Of a DNA stretch of 64,000 nt, positions 1-12,499 are shown piece by piece. How positions within the stretch are numbered: the first letter of the stretch is position 1; every line of letters starts with the position of its first letter. This DNA is from Impatiens glandulifera (Eukaryota; Streptophyta; Magnoliopsida; Ericales; Balsaminaceae), in contig NC_061862.1 in NCBI RefSeq assembly GCF_907164915.1, forward strand, positions 58,692,619 through 58,756,618. Direction: 5' to 3'. The notes under the pieces are model-generated. The model made no database searches. It was not told where the DNA came from and was given only the letters and a program-made list of their open reading frames with translations. The position numbers and the translations under genes are program-made.

Positions 1-655
1 TTCTCATTCTTTGAAGAACTATCATCAAGATTGAACATACAGGTCGAATCACAACAAAATGTCATGTCCACGGCTTTAGAAGCTTTAGCGATTGGTGATT
101 CAACCGAACTATATGGGGCTGCAATCAGTATAAAAAGAACCACCTCTTTGAAACAGAGGAAACAAAATCCTCAAAAACTACACCCAAAAAACCAAGTTTT
201 ACCCACATGAAAGAGAGTCATTGGAAACGAGTGATGAATTTCTATTCCTTTTACCCCATCTGGAACTATGTTCTTGCTCAAGGATATGTTCAAGTAGTTA
301 TACATCAACGCCATAAACTTAGAAATAATCTGCATTTACAACGACAACAAAATAATCTCCTATTGGAATTACAAAAAACCTTAAAAATGTTTGGTACTAT
401 ACTTACCAAAGCTTCATAGCATTCCTTAATTGATTCAAGAAAAGTAAAATAAGAACTGCTCCATGTAAAATGTAACAAACTAGTGTAGGATACAACAACA
501 TATAAAGGAGCCATGAGAATGATAACCAATATAGCCTTCTGTTCCTTTGGTTTCCTCCAGCATAATATATGTGTCAATACTAATTTAGCAGAAACCAACA
601 GTGTAATCACCAAGCAACAAGTTGTTGCAATATAAGTTATTTGTGTTGGATGCAT
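1..655 (-). CDS. LAZ1-type DUF300 (OST-alpha/TMEM184-like) membrane protein, 5' part, with a premature stop
   Basis: Three coding exons can be joined on the minus strand, all in phase 0: 655-407, 329-207 and 118-1, running off the window. Exon 1 begins MHPTQITY, has a hydrophobic helix near residues 8-28 and then the family-typical stretch WRKPKEQKAILVIILMAP, and ends with SIKECYEAL before a perfect gtaagt donor. Exon 2 gives FMALMYNYLNIS and HHSFPMTLFH. Exon 3 gives PHIVRLNHQSLKLLKPWT followed by TGA at 64-62, where relatives have Trp (WTW), and then continues in frame with FVVIRPVCSILMIVLQ. DUF300/LAZ1 proteins are multi-pass vacuolar or endomembrane proteins; LAZ1 is linked to cell death and brassinosteroid signalling. 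A gtaatgcag acceptor just upstream of the ATG suggests a 5'-UTR intron. The family is recognised with good confidence. Whether the single stop makes it a pseudogene, a truncated allele or an assembly error is open. Confidence 0.8.
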
Positions 656-3600
656 CTTTCCTTAATAACTGAGAACCTGCATTACAGATTTGAAACTTCT
701 TCAACCCTTAATAACTAGATTTGTTGTATTATTCACGCGGTAGATTTCAGAAAATTTCTTGAGATTCTAAATCTATAAGTTAGAAAGAAAGGTGTATGAT
801 CAAAGTAACTAGGATTCCAAGTATAATCGCGCGAAAGACGCATAGTTTTTTGAAAGATGTATTAAAAGTACGACGAAGGTTGTGAACTCCGATGCATTTT
901 TCGCAGGCGACAAATGCATATTCGTCTGCGATGCCTGCAACAGATGCATATTAAACCTTAAACTATTTAGTCACCCTAAAAACCCTAAACCAAACGCTAA
1001 AACCCTAAATCATTCTTTCATTTCAGCATGCATGCAAGGAAAACGACAAAAAAATGGGAATAACTCACCTGAAATGATGAAGGCATTCCAGCGTTACCTC
1101 GAGGAGTTGATCGATTGACTTCCTTCGTTTCGTTGCTTCGCTTGGATTGTCGGGGGAGAAACTGAAATGAGAGAAAGGGAAACCAAAGGGTCGGTCGGGG
1201 GAGAAATTGAAAGGGAACGAGGAGAGGGAGGAAAAGAAATAGAAATAACCCAAATTTTTAATTAAGGGTAGAAGTGTCTTTTGCCCATGGGAAAAGGTTA
1301 CTTTTGCAAAATTTATTATGCCCATGCTAAATTTAGAAATAACCCTATTATCAGGGTTATTTCGTCAAATTTCCCGTTTCCATCTGCACCAAGGCATACT
1401 CTCTAGTTCATCCTGCTTGTTGTATGAGGAGTGAATTTGAGAGACAGAATGAGGGATGAAATGATGTGTCACTATATCACTGGTTCGAAAAAAGATAAAA
1501 TTAGGTGAGGAGAGAAAGAAAAAATAGAAATTTTGTTATTTTTTCGACCAATCAAATTGCGCCACGCGATTCCCTCTCCCTTAGTATTGTTTTGCAAAAC
1601 TGTAAAATTTATTTAAATCAATTAATTTCGAAATAATTTTTATTTCAAATAATAGTTAATTATCTCTTATTGTATATTCTAAAATTAAGTGGAAAGATAA
1701 ACAAAATGTTTTCACCTCATAAATAAATTTTATCTCGAATCTCATAAAAAAAATGTGACTAACAAACAAATATCCTCAGAGGTTTGTCTCGGTCGAAAAG
1801 AGATTAGTAACCAAAATATGTTTGAACTAGTTTTAGACAAGTTTTAACTTTATTTAAGATCAGTTATCTAATTTTCACCATGAAAAATCAAGAAATAAAA
1901 TGTTGTTTTTGAAAACGCACATATAAAAAGATTTTGAAATTTTGTTCAGTGTTTATAAGTTACACTCAAAACACAACCTTAATCATAACATAATACTTGA
2001 ACTCCTTCATTTTCTTAGTTCTTTAAGTTACATTGTATTTAGAGGTTCCGCAATTAAAATATACAATATTTTATTGAATTGTGATGAATGATTTTTATTT
2101 TTGTATTGAAATGAAAGATGTTTTATTTTTTATAATATATGTACGTTAGATTCTATGGATAATTTCAAATTTAAATTGATTTTTTTTTTCTGAGTTAAAT
2201 ATAAGTAAGCATTAATTAGTATTTTATTATAACTTTTAGGTCAAAATTGAATAATTAAGAAATAATTGATACAATTTTAAAATTTTATAAAACAGTGGAC
2301 TTAAAATATATCATATACCTACATAATATTGATTTATAAAACGTGTCAGGGTCCCAAGAGAAACCCTGATCTTGATTTTTCCCTAGTTATGTTTTCAATT
2401 ATCTTTTTCTCCATCTCTAGCCGCCGCCTTATTTCATATCTCAATTTTTGAAGAATCTATATGATCAAGATTTGGGTGACGTGATTCGAAGATGAAATGT
2501 AAAAATCTGGTCATTCAAAGAAGTTTTCAATACGGAATGAAAATCAGAGTCATGGGAGGATTCAAAGTCTACGATGGTTTATATAAGATAACTAGTAATA
2601 TGGTATTGGTTATGGGTTAGCCTTATCTCCATCTCCAATTTTTGTTAGGGTTTGTCCGAATCTAGTGGTTGATGCAGGATCAACTCGAGGTAAGTTTGTT
2701 ACGGCTGAATACTGAGTCTACTCAGCCTATTCAAACCAATTTTGTGATCGATCATTTTGGATGAATGATCGGACAATTAGGAGAAATGATAATCTGGTTC
2801 AATGAAGATTGTTCAATATAGTAGTTGAATGACTGAAAATGTGCAGCCCTTTTTAATGGAAGTAGATGATAATGATGAACAGAGGATGATGAAACAAACA
2901 TGAAACCGAACCGGAACAAACTTGTAGGTGCAAATGTTGTTCAGGCTTGAATATTATGTTGCATACATAGCAAATGAAAAGGTGAGTAGTGATCAAAGTA
3001 ATGTCAATGAACGGAGCAGTTTCAGGGCGAGATTGATCCAACAGACACATGATAACTTGAGTTAGAAACTAGTTTTATGGGTGTAAGGATGGATTTCCTT
3101 GAAATTTTGAATGTGTAACTAGTTGATTTAATTAAATGAGTTGAGTTGATATTTGTTTCTTTAATGTGATGTTAATGGTTTGAATGCATGTAAGGTATTT
3201 GATTTAATGTTTAATGAAGTTTTTGTTTCAATGATTCAATTACTTTGATCAGTTCCATCTGCCTTAATATTGTTACAAAACAAAATAATATTTGCAGGAC
3301 TCTTAAATTTTGTTACAAAAGTCAATCAACATAACTGCAGGGCAGGTCCTAGGTAAATCTAACAAGACCACAGGCTAAGGCAACACTCCTCAGGGCAATT
3401 CATTTGTTAAAAATATTAAAGTATTTAATTAAATTTATTATAATTTTAAACATAAAATGATGTAGTTTATTGATTTAAGATAAAAAAAATTAAAAATTTA
3501 TGTGGTTATGAGTTTAAATCTCACCAAAAAGATCCACTAACACTTGTATAATCAAATTTGACAATGATGTACGATTTTTTGGCTAACTATTTTTTAAGGC

Positions 3601-5077
3601 ATTATTTTAAATATACGGTTAAAATAAAAATAGAAGAGGGTCTAATGTGGGTGGGTGTCTGGGGTTAGTCCTTTCCTATTTCTCAAACCTCATTTTTTTT
3701 TAATATCCGATTTTGACTTGACTTTATATGTTTCTACCTTATTATTTAATTAAATATCTATAAAATGTAAAAATTAAAAAGAAATAATATCGAAATATTA
3801 TAAAAATAAATAAAGATATTGTTATATTATAGATGACGAAGAAGATAAATCGTTTGAAGACGAAGAAATGAGTATCTGTCCCCAAATCCGATTTTTATTT
3901 TACTATACAATTTGGACGGGTATCTTTGTTTATACCATATTATTTAATTAAATGTCTATAAAATTGTAGAGATTCAAGAGAAATCTAACTTTATTTAAAA
4001 TTAATAATATCAAAATATTAAAAAAACAAATAAAGACATTGCTTACCAATTTATATATATTATAGATGAGGAACAAGATAACAACTTTGTTATTAGAGTT
4101 GAAAAAAAAATTACAACATAGATAAAGAAATGTTAAATAGTATCGTTTGAAGAAGAAGAATGCCTAGAGAAAAATAATATGTTGCTACTAAAAAAAGTTA
4201 AAAATGAAGAGTAAGGGAGAAATAATATTTTGGAAAACATTAAAAGGATAAAATTAGAGTAGGTGTGTAGATTGGTTTTAATGTTAGTTTGATGTTTAAT
4301 TTTCTAAACTAACTTATTTTGTTTATTCATTTTAAAATTAATTCATTTTAATGTTAAAACTCAATTTTCTTTTTATTTATTTATACATTTAACAATTATA
4401 AATCATTATTAAATACACCATAAAATTAATTATTTATATTATATATATTTAAATTATTATTTTCATAAATTTAATTATTCATATTTAATATATATAGATA
4501 TTAAATTATTATTTATCAATTTAGTTATTTATATTTTAATATATATTTATACATTTCAATTTAATTATTTATATTTTAATATATATTTTTTCTTATAATT
4601 TCTATATAAAAAATTAGAACTTCTGCTATATACTTGTCCGAACTTCAAACTACTATACAAACACGTCATTTAATCGTTATACCACTGTTATACCACTATT
4701 TACCACATATTCTTTTTGGAGAAACTTATTTTTTTCCTTTTCGACTTAACTCTATCAAAAAAAAAAAAATGACAACTTAATATCATAATTAAAAAATAAA
4801 TATATAAGACAATCTATATATATATATGAATAGACAATATGTAAGCAATCAACCTACTGTATTCTTATTTATTGTGAATGTTTAACTAATTTTAAAGTGT
4901 ATATATATTCATAATTAATTATTTAAAATGGAAATAATATGTTTCCATTATAATTAATTTTAATTACTATTAATAAATTATAATCATTACTAATTTCATA
5001 CAAAATGAAAGTTAATATCTTAATTACTTACTTATGAGAAATGATTGGGAGAGTTAATGACACGCAATCTTTGGTAC
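656..5077. other. AT-rich intergenic region, no gene recognised
   Basis: No convincing coding sequence is seen. Around 960-1010 there are several AAACCCTA/ACCCTAAA-type telo-box motifs upstream of the minus-strand DUF300 gene, and these may belong to its promoter. A short palindrome (GAAATAACCC ... GGGTTATTTC) lies at about 1339-1366. From about 3335 a CAGGGCAGGTCC-type end resembles those of the hAT MITEs elsewhere in the window, but no partner end was fixed. The short open frames here are what AT-rich DNA gives by chance. Confidence 0.5.
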
Positions 5078-5094
5078 CAACCAAATCTTTAATT

Positions 5095-5231
5095 TTTATT
5101 TTGTAATTAAAGAGAACTAGTATTACAATCATGACCCCGTGTAAAATCAAAACGCTTCCAGATGGAATTGAACTCATGACATTTTTGGTATCTTAAGCCG
5201 ACTCTTACCACTGAGCTATCATGATAGAGAT
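5095..5231 (-). mobile_element. tRNA-derived SINE, copy 1
   Basis: Read on the minus strand, the element has an A-box-like TAGCTCAGTGGTAAGAGT, a B-box-like GAGTTCAATTCC, and a body with GGAAGCGTTTTGAT and GGGGTCATG ending in CTAGTTCTCTTTAATT before an A-rich tail. It is flanked by a 17-base target-site duplication, CAACCAAATCTTTAATT (5078-5094) and CAACCAAATATTTAATT (5232-5248), with one mismatch. A long duplication of variable sequence is typical of LINE-mediated SINE insertion. The same body recurs at 37831-37945 and 54465-54596. Confidence 0.75.
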
Positions 5232-5248
5232 CAACCAAATATTTAATT

Positions 5249-5394
5249 AAAACTTGAACAAATTAAATTATTATATTCTAATTTAATTTCTTTATAACAT
5301 TTATATAATGAATATACATATTAATGCTTCGTCAGAAATTTATATATCAAAATATTAGCTTATAAAATTAAGCTTTAAATATAAGAACAAATGT

Positions 5395-5425
<31 letters not shown>

Positions 5426-6879
5426 TATATATTTATATTTATATTTATAAAGACTGTATTACTTATTTTGTGTACTAATGTTTTTATGTGTAAAAAGAAA
5501 AAAAAATATATATATAAGTTTAAATTTATATTTTAGTATTATTATAATTTTATATAATAATTATATATAATTAAATAAAATTATATAAATGAAAAAATAA
5601 TAAAATAATAAAAATTTAATAATAATAGAGAATGAATGAAAACGATTAAAAGTAGTGATAAGTGTTGAGTTTTGTTTGAATTTTCAACTACAAAAAATGT
5701 TTAATAGTGGTTCAAGTTTACTTTTAATTTATTAATGGCAATAGTATTTTAAAGGGTTATGTTAAAATAGCTCTAATATTTAAAGAGCGGCATCCGTCGT
5801 TAATAAAAGAAGTCAAAAATTAAAAGAGAAAGAAAGAAAAAATCTAGTAGTAGATTTTCGCCTACAGTCGCGCAGGGTTTATCATACTGACGATCGAAGA
5901 TTTAAACGAAGTCCGATTGCACTGAGATTTTGTCGAGAGGTTGGTAACTCATTCATCTACATTTTCAACAGTCTTATCAAGGTTTGGACGTCTCGAAGTT
6001 TGTTTTTTTGGGGCTTAAAGTTTCTACCTAATTTGAGTTTTTTATTTGACTTGTTTAAGACCAAAAAGTTTGTATCTTTTTGGTTATACCATTTTATCTT
6101 TCTACTGTATTTAAATGTTTTTATACATTGATTTTATTCTCGACTCTGATTATATTAAAGTTTGAATTGGATGTAAAGTCCTATGGTTTTACTCCTTGTT
6201 TTGAGGAAGTTTTTCACCTAAAAATATTGTGTGTTTATTGTGTTATTTATTTTCGTTTTTACTTGTTCTTTATTTGCTCCTAAATTTTTCAATTAAGTAG
6301 AGTATCGAATATACATTTTTCCCACTAATTAGAAAGAGAAAAATGTTGAAATTATAAAATTAAACACGATAAAAGATGTAGATAAAAAAAAATTGCCTAA
6401 AATGTCAAAATATATTTATTAAAAAATTTATGTTAAATTATTATTTAAAATTGTTACAAAAACATTAATCTGAAAAACGAAAATAAAGTTACCACCAACA
6501 ATAGATCTAGATGAGAGAGATCCAAAGACTAATAAAAAATTATACACTAAACTTAAGACTAAATTTGGTTTGTTTAGGGGTTAAAGAGATAGAATCCATT
6601 AATTCCAAAGAATAATAATTTTTTTTCAAACTAAACTTAGTTTATATAGGGGTTAAATATTAAATTTATTCATTACATATAAGTATATTATTTATATTCA
6701 TGGTCTTACTAACCTTTTTTCAATTTATTTAAGTTTGGCAAAAATCATTATTTAAAGTTAATTTTTATAAATTTATGTTCACCTGTGAAAGGAATAGAAG
6801 ATATAATTTCGATATTTTGTTGGAAGAATTTGACCCGAAACCAATCTATCTTATTCATACAAGTTGTATTGAATTTGTA
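5249..6879. other. AT-rich intergenic region with (AAT)n tract
   Basis: An (AAT)n microsatellite lies at 5398-5424. A stretch at about 5760-5960 is richer in G+C and ends in a possible splice donor (gaggttggtaac), so it could be an old 5'-leader, but no protein could be linked to it. Nothing else is recognised. Confidence 0.4.
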
Positions 6880-7774
6880 AAATTATAGAGAAAAATATGG
6901 TATTGAATTATAGGTTTTGGTTACATATGTTATCTCTATTATATAGACATTACATTGAACTTATAAGGAAACTAATCTAATAATATAAAATAATATCGAT
7001 ATTATCACAATTTATCATATTGTAATAATAATTTACAAATATCTTATTTTATATTCTAAAATCACTCCTCAAACTTAAGATGAAAAATGCTTGAACAATT
7101 TAAGGTTGAAGACGACCGAGATGTTGAATATTGATGGTATATTCTTCAATCTTTAGAAACTCTCGAGATCTATCCAATTACGGGGATGTCCGTGTGTTGC
7201 ATAAAATAAAATCATCGAAGAGGTCGAATCTCATGGGCATAAAATACTTGGCTGAAACAACAATTAAATGAACTCTGAAATTACTCGTGAGTCTCGAGAT
7301 CCATCCAATTACGGGGATGTCCGTGTGTTGCATAAAATAAAACCAGCGAAGAGGTTGAATCCCATGGACATAAAATGATTGGCTGAAGCAACAACTAAAA
7401 TCAAAACTCAAAGAATATTATTGTCGAAGAATATTAAAACATCAACCGAAATATATAAAACGAAAAGACATTATTAAAAATATAAGAAAAAAATATTAGA
7501 GCCCTCCATCAATGGCTAAAGTAACCATTGATGGAGGCAATAGTATACTAGATTTTATAGTTTAAGGAGAAAACTCTAGCTCTGATACCATATAAGAATA
7601 TAAAGAAATTGTATTAGAATTGTTATATTTTGGATACATAGATTTTGTCTATTATATAGACATTACATTGAACTTATAAGGAAACTAATATAATAATATA
7701 AAATAATATCGATATTATCATAATTTATTATACTGTGATAACATCTTACAAATATCTTATTTTATATTCTAACA
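6880..7774 (-). mobile_element. TRIM-like non-autonomous LTR retrotransposon
   Basis: Two direct repeats of about 180 bases (about 6880-7061 and 7591-7774) share long runs such as the one around TAGACATTACATTGAACTTA and both end in tattttatattcta. On the minus strand the right repeat begins TGTTAGAATATAAAATAAG and is followed by a primer-binding site, TGGTATCAGAGCTAGAG (7573-7589), complementary to initiator tRNA-Met. The left repeat is preceded by a purine-rich tract, TTTGAGGAGTGAT, a decayed form of the usual copia polypurine tract. The internal part is only about 530 bases and has no coding capacity. No target duplication was fixed, because the outer end of the left repeat has diverged. 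Confidence 0.7.
7162..7400. repeat. 131-bp tandem duplication inside the TRIM-like element
   Basis: A segment starting TCTCGAGATC(T/C)ATCCAATT occurs at about 7161 and again at 7292, with the shared core GGGGATGTCCGTGTGTTGCA and the ending GGCTGAA(A/G)CAACAA. The copies differ at scattered bases, so the duplication is not recent. Confidence 0.8.
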
Positions 7775-8784
7775 AAATTTAAATTCAATTACAAAATAAT
7801 CTTTTAAAACATATAATATACATAGTGATTTTTAAGATAAATAGTCATAAAATAGGTTTCATTCAAGTTTCCTAAACTAAACAATCCAAATAATTATAAA
7901 TAGTGTATATTTTACTATAATTCAATTTTGAGTGCAAATTTTTTTTAAAACTTTTACTTATATTAAATCCAATCCCCTAAAATCTTTAAGATTACAACTT
8001 AAAAACAAACAATGTTTTAAAATACGCGGTTCGACCGTCGGTTTAACCGGTCCAACCACAAAACGGTTAAAGAGGCGATCTAATTTTTGACTTCATACGG
8101 GTTACCTTTCGAACCGGTCAAAATCCGGTCCGACCGGACGGTTCGACCGAAAAACAAAACCGGATATTTCTAGTTCAAAAGGTTACCATTAGAAAAGGCT
8201 AGTTCTTCTCCTCGATCAATTCTCTCCTTGACCAAACCGGAAATAAAGATTAGATCTATCTATTTCTTTCTTCTCATCAATCTATCCGTCTAACTTGCCT
8301 CAGATATCCATTTCAAACGAAATCATAAGGTTAATCTTCTTTCGTAGTTATTCATTTACCGTTCTTGTGTTTGTCTCTATCCAAGGGATTCATTTACTCG
8401 TTCTTGTGGTATCTTTGTTTTAAACTGAATCTGTGAAGTTTTTTATTCTTCTCTAAATGATATGTTGTTGTTGGAGATGATTAGTTGTTTGTGTTGTTGG
8501 AGTTGATTAGTTAAAGCACGATTCACTTCTTCACTAACCTGTGATTTAGAGATTTTATACTATTCATTTAAACTTACAAAATGAATGAATGAATTAAAAA
8601 GTTACAGTTCAGCAAAGAAGAGGCTCCATTAATGATGTAAGTCTTTGTAAACTATTTAACTTCATTGATTCAATTATCAAATCAGTTGTTTTTAATTGGT
8701 AATGACTTGAATTAACTCCTCAATCTAGGTATTCGAGTCAATTTGTCAATTTTCTTTCTTTCCCACTACCTGTTCGACAGAATG

Positions 8785-8865
8785 TCATGCCTAGTGTTGT
8801 TGCAGATTATCTTGTGCTGCAGGTTGGTGAATTCACGGTCGATAATCGAGCAGGGATTATCTTTT
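8785..8865 (+). pseudogene. captured ycf45/SPD1-like gene fragment, copy 1
   Basis: The sequence reads MPSVVADYLVLQVGEF followed by TVDNRAGI, then diverges. It is the shorter of two copies of one captured fragment; the second is about 230 bases downstream. The motif VGEF-x-VDNRAGIS is characteristic, as remembered, of the plastid ycf45/SPD1 family just ahead of its P-loop ATPase domain. Confidence 0.55.
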
Positions 8866-9016
8866 GTAAGTTAAGGTCTTTTGCATATGGTTCTGGATTT
8901 AGATGACAATCAATAAATCTTTGATTTTGTGTTTGAGTAAGTTTAGTATTTAAATATACTCACTCATTCATACACCTTTTCTGATTTAGAAATCTTGCCC
9001 ACTACCTGTTTGACAA

Positions 9017-9226
9017 AATGCCATGCCTAGTGTTGTGGCAGATTATCTTGTGTTGCAGGTTGGTGAATTCATGGTCGATAATCGAGTAGGGATTAGCATA
9101 ACCTTACACTGCATTAGTGTCATCATAAATCGTAAGGGTGTCATTATTGGCATAATTTGTCGTGTTGGAAGAGCAATATCTGGAAGTGCCAACTTACTGC
9201 GAGATTTGATCAAAGATGGAGGTTAA
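9017..9226 (+). pseudogene. captured ycf45/SPD1-like gene fragment, copy 2
   Basis: The frame reads VGEFMVDNRVGISITLHCIS, then INRKGVIIGIICRVGRAISG and SANLLRDLIKDGG before a stop. In ycf45 / SEEDLING PLASTID DEVELOPMENT 1 proteins the same run (NRAGIS-TLHRIS-AIRNRKG-IIGLTCRVGRA-SGSA-LIRDL) leads directly into the Walker A motif (GPPGVGKTT). Here the Walker motif is missing, so this cannot be a working ATPase. The fragment sits inside a hAT-like element and looks captured rather than resident. The family is recognised from memory; the parental gene is not in the window. Confidence 0.6.
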
Positions 9227-9550
9227 ACTAACTTTGTTGAATCATGAATTGAATACTGCAAATTTGATATTTATATTATTATAAGTATATTTTGTGAGAT
9301 TGTTGTTTTGATTGTACCAAATTATGAATATTTGGTGTGATATTAATTTAATTCACAAATTATTAACATATATTTGATTATTTTTTATATGTTTAAGTGA
9401 TTATATATATAATTTATGCACCGATAAATTTAAATTTATTTTTAAAAAAAATCCGGTTCAACTAGTGGTTTAACCGTTTATACCGGTCGGACCAAAGTTT
9501 GTCCAAAAAATCGAGTTGATGATCGAAACGGTTTTCAGAACCTTGAAAAT

Positions 9551-11185
9551 AAGGTGACACGTCCCTACAAACTGTGACATGAGAGGTAGGATTTGAATTG
9601 GACAGGGCGATTTGGTTTGAGTGGTTTAAATAACTTAAATCACTCAAACATCATCTTACTCATTCTCCCGTTTATCAAATCACTCAATTCATTAATCAAA
9701 ATATTATATATATATATATTATATATATATATATTCACTAAAAAAAATATTATCTCCTCAAAATCAATACAAATTATTATTCTTTTGTTTTTCTATGTTA
9801 TTCAAATTAGTGTTCGAAACGGACATAAATTATTTGTTAAAATCTTAAGTTAATATTTAAAATCTTACGATTTTATAATTTATAATAATTTAACGAGTTT
9901 GATTTAGGTAAATTTTGAATAAGTCAAAATCTTAAAATTTTAAATTTACGATATTAAATTTTACAAATTATAAATAATTTCGATTTTACTATTTTATAAA
10001 AAAAAAATGAATTATATTTATAAATTTAAAAATATATTATTTATTTAAATAAATGAATTAATGTAATTAATTTTATAAATATAACTTTTTTATAATGTGA
10101 TTTATTATTTATTAAATTTTAATTAATTATATATATTTTTTAAAAATAATCTATGAAACTTCTTATTATATATATAAATAATATTATGTAAAAATAAAAT
10201 TTTCGAATTAAGTAACTCTGATTTTACGAATCTAATTGATTTTATATAAAATCTCCATTTTGATTACCTTACTTATAAGGATATTCAGTGTGTGGGTCTG
10301 CAAGCAAATGTTTTTAGATTTGGGATGATTCAGAAGAAAGAAGAAACAAGGGTGAACAACAAATAAAATCATTTTGTAGAGATGATACATCATGTATAAA
10401 GCATATATTATACATGTCAGAAATTATACTCATGCTATAATTTTAGGTCTAAAATAAATTTGAGATCTTCCACTAAGTAAAAAATTTAGAATTTAACAAA
10501 GTTTATTAACAATAACATTTGGATTTCTGTGCTTGATTAATGACAACAAAATTGACTTTAATCATAAAATTACATAAGTGGACTAATAATATGTTTGAGG
10601 CCCATTAAGACATTAGCTTATGATTGTGTGTTTAGCAAGTGCAACTCTTTTGTTGGAATTATAGTGGCGTATTGGCGTGTATAGAATTTGATTTTTGACT
10701 TCAAAAGATTTTATTAGTATTTTTATAAATTTTAAATTTTGTGAATCCAATTTCTGAAAAAATTAATATCATTCATTTAAAAATATTTCTTAACAATGTT
10801 ATATAATTTATCGGAAAATATCAATGAGATCATAATTACCTACTGAACAGTTAAAAAATCGCCAGTAATCAGAGCTCAATACAATCTCAATATCTAACCG
10901 CATCTAGGCACGTTGAACTGATCGATTAATCATTTTACCGGTTAATCGGGTCTAAATGAGAACCAATAAGTCAAAAGCTTTTAAATTAATCAATTATTTG
11001 TACTAAAACCATTGTCTCCATCGTTCTTTTCCTTACTAGGATCTCGCAACTCTCTCGTTTTCCCTCATCATCTACGTGTCTTCTAATCTTCACCAACAAA
11101 GAATCTCGGTATAGGAAAGGATAGTCCAAATCTAACTCCATCAGCCAAGGAGGTCGGTGGTGTTGGTTATCGGAAGAAACATTCA
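9551..11185. other. AT-rich intergenic region, no gene recognised
   Basis: Very AT-rich, with short (AT)n runs near 9705-9735. The segment 10860-11180 leads into the hAT transposase remnant and probably includes that element's 5' subterminal region. No coding sequence is supported. Confidence 0.4.
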
Positions 11186-11422
11186 ATGGTATGGGAGCCT
11201 TTTGAAACTTATATTGACAAAGACAATGAAGTTCAAAGGGCTAGGCGTTTGTATTGCACCCATGTCTACTATGCGGATCCAATCAAAAATGACACAACAT
11301 CTCTGAGGCAGCATATTCCCATGTGTCCAAACAACTCTCAAAACAAAAAGGATTTAAATGGTAAGTAAAAGCTAGTTCACATGTTTGGAAATTTGATCAA
11401 ACAACGGTTAAAAATGTTTTTT

Positions 11423-11480
<58 letters not shown>

Positions 11481-12073
11481 CATAGTAGATGAGTTCCCTT
11501 TTAGATTTGTAAAGGATAAGGGGTTTCATTACTTAATAAGTTGGACTTATATGAGACTATTATTATTATTAGGGACTACTATTGTTAGGGACTGTTATAC
11601 TGTATTGGAAGAAAAAAAATTGAAGTCAGTTGATTAAAATGCAAGTGACCATTTATACATAGACTTCAAATAGCTAGAATGAATGTTATATGTGCCTAAC
11701 TGCCAATTTTATTGATAATGACTTGAATATGCACAGCATGTTTGTCCAATATCTAGTCATAAAATTAAGCATTGATATTGATGAATTGATTTATAAATTG
11801 CTACACTGAAGCATTATTGACCATACAACTTCAAATGTATAACAATTTTGTATTTGAAAAAGAAAATTCATAAATTGACCGAATTGCATGTTTAACACCT
11901 ATTTTGAATTTGAGTGTGAAAGATGAATTGAAAATAATGAATGAATATGTATATAATGTGAGGACAACCATAAAATATATTAGAATGCCTTCTACCAGGA
12001 TTTCGAAGACATATATTTACTTGACAACATTGAGTACAAGAAGCACATTGCTTTGGGTGTGCCAACTATGTGG
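11186..12073 (+). pseudogene. hAT transposase, N-terminal part (BED zinc finger), decayed
   Basis: The open frame at 11186-11368 reads VWEPFETYIDKDNEVQRARR, then LYCTHVYYAD, TTSLRQHIPMCPNN. This matches the BED-finger start of RICESLEEPER-type hAT transposases (V-W-x-F, QRA-x-C-x-Y-C, TSSL-x-x-H-x-x-x-C), but the first finger Cys has become Arg. WKFDQTTVKNVFS follows in a shifted frame at about 11385-11425. Farther on come VRTTIKYIRMPSTRISK (about 11955-12005) and, in another frame, IALGVPTMW at 12047-12073. These resemble the 'VRYVRSSP' and 'DVPTRWNSTY' blocks of the family. The copia insertion begins right after TMW; the C-terminal part resumes beyond 18283. Confidence 0.65.
11425..11478. 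repeat. (TA)n microsatellite
   Basis: An uninterrupted TA run inside the decayed hAT gene. Confidence 0.95.
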
Positions 12074-12381
12074 TGTTAGAAAAAATTAATAGACTAAACG
12101 TAGGAAAGAATTAAGAATTTGATAATGGAGTTCGGCCAAATATTGCCTACGTCTCTGAGCAATAAGACTATCAATTAATAAGAAAGAAGAAATATAATTA
12201 TGGGTGCCAAAAAATCAAAAGGGTGAAGAGTTTCTTTTATAGACTAAAAAACTTCCCCACTCCCATTATTTTCTGATGTAAGATTCTAATTATGAGGAGA
12301 GTTTATTTTATATACTAAGAAAACTTCTCTCACTCCCATCATCTTTCGATGTGAAATTTTAATTGTGACAAAAAAACAACA
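12074..12381 (-). repeat. copia 3' LTR (left)
   Basis: Begins TGTTAGAAAAAATTAATAG and ends AAAAAACAACA. It aligns along its length with 17967-18282, with many substitutions. Confidence 0.8.
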
Positions 12382-12499
12382 AATCTTCACATTGGCACAA
12401 TATCCAATACAAATCTTCTTATTAAAAAATAGTTCTTAAGTGATTTCAACGCGGAAAATATTTACCAAATCTAAACAATTTTTAGATTTGGTTTTTCCC

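Larger units (their letters stand above)
8010..9550. mobile_element. hAT-like non-autonomous element carrying gene fragments
   Basis: Both ends carry the CCGGT/GGTTCGACCG-rich subterminal sequence typical of a widespread group of plant hAT-like elements. On the left is GCGGTTCGACCGTCGGTTTA near 8030. On the right, in inverse orientation, are GGTTTAACCG, ACCGGTCGGACC and AACGGTTTTCAGAACC (9466-9543). The left end (TTTTAAAATACGCGGTT) and the inverted right end (TTTTCAAGGTTCTGAAAACCG) are similar but not clean. No 8-base duplication could be fixed, so the limits are approximate. The interior holds a captured protein-coding fragment in two copies. Confidence 0.55.

Noticed and set aside
960..1010. 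Interstitial telomere repeat (CCCTAAA-like units)
   Set aside because: Only a few irregular copies; better read as telo-box promoter motifs.
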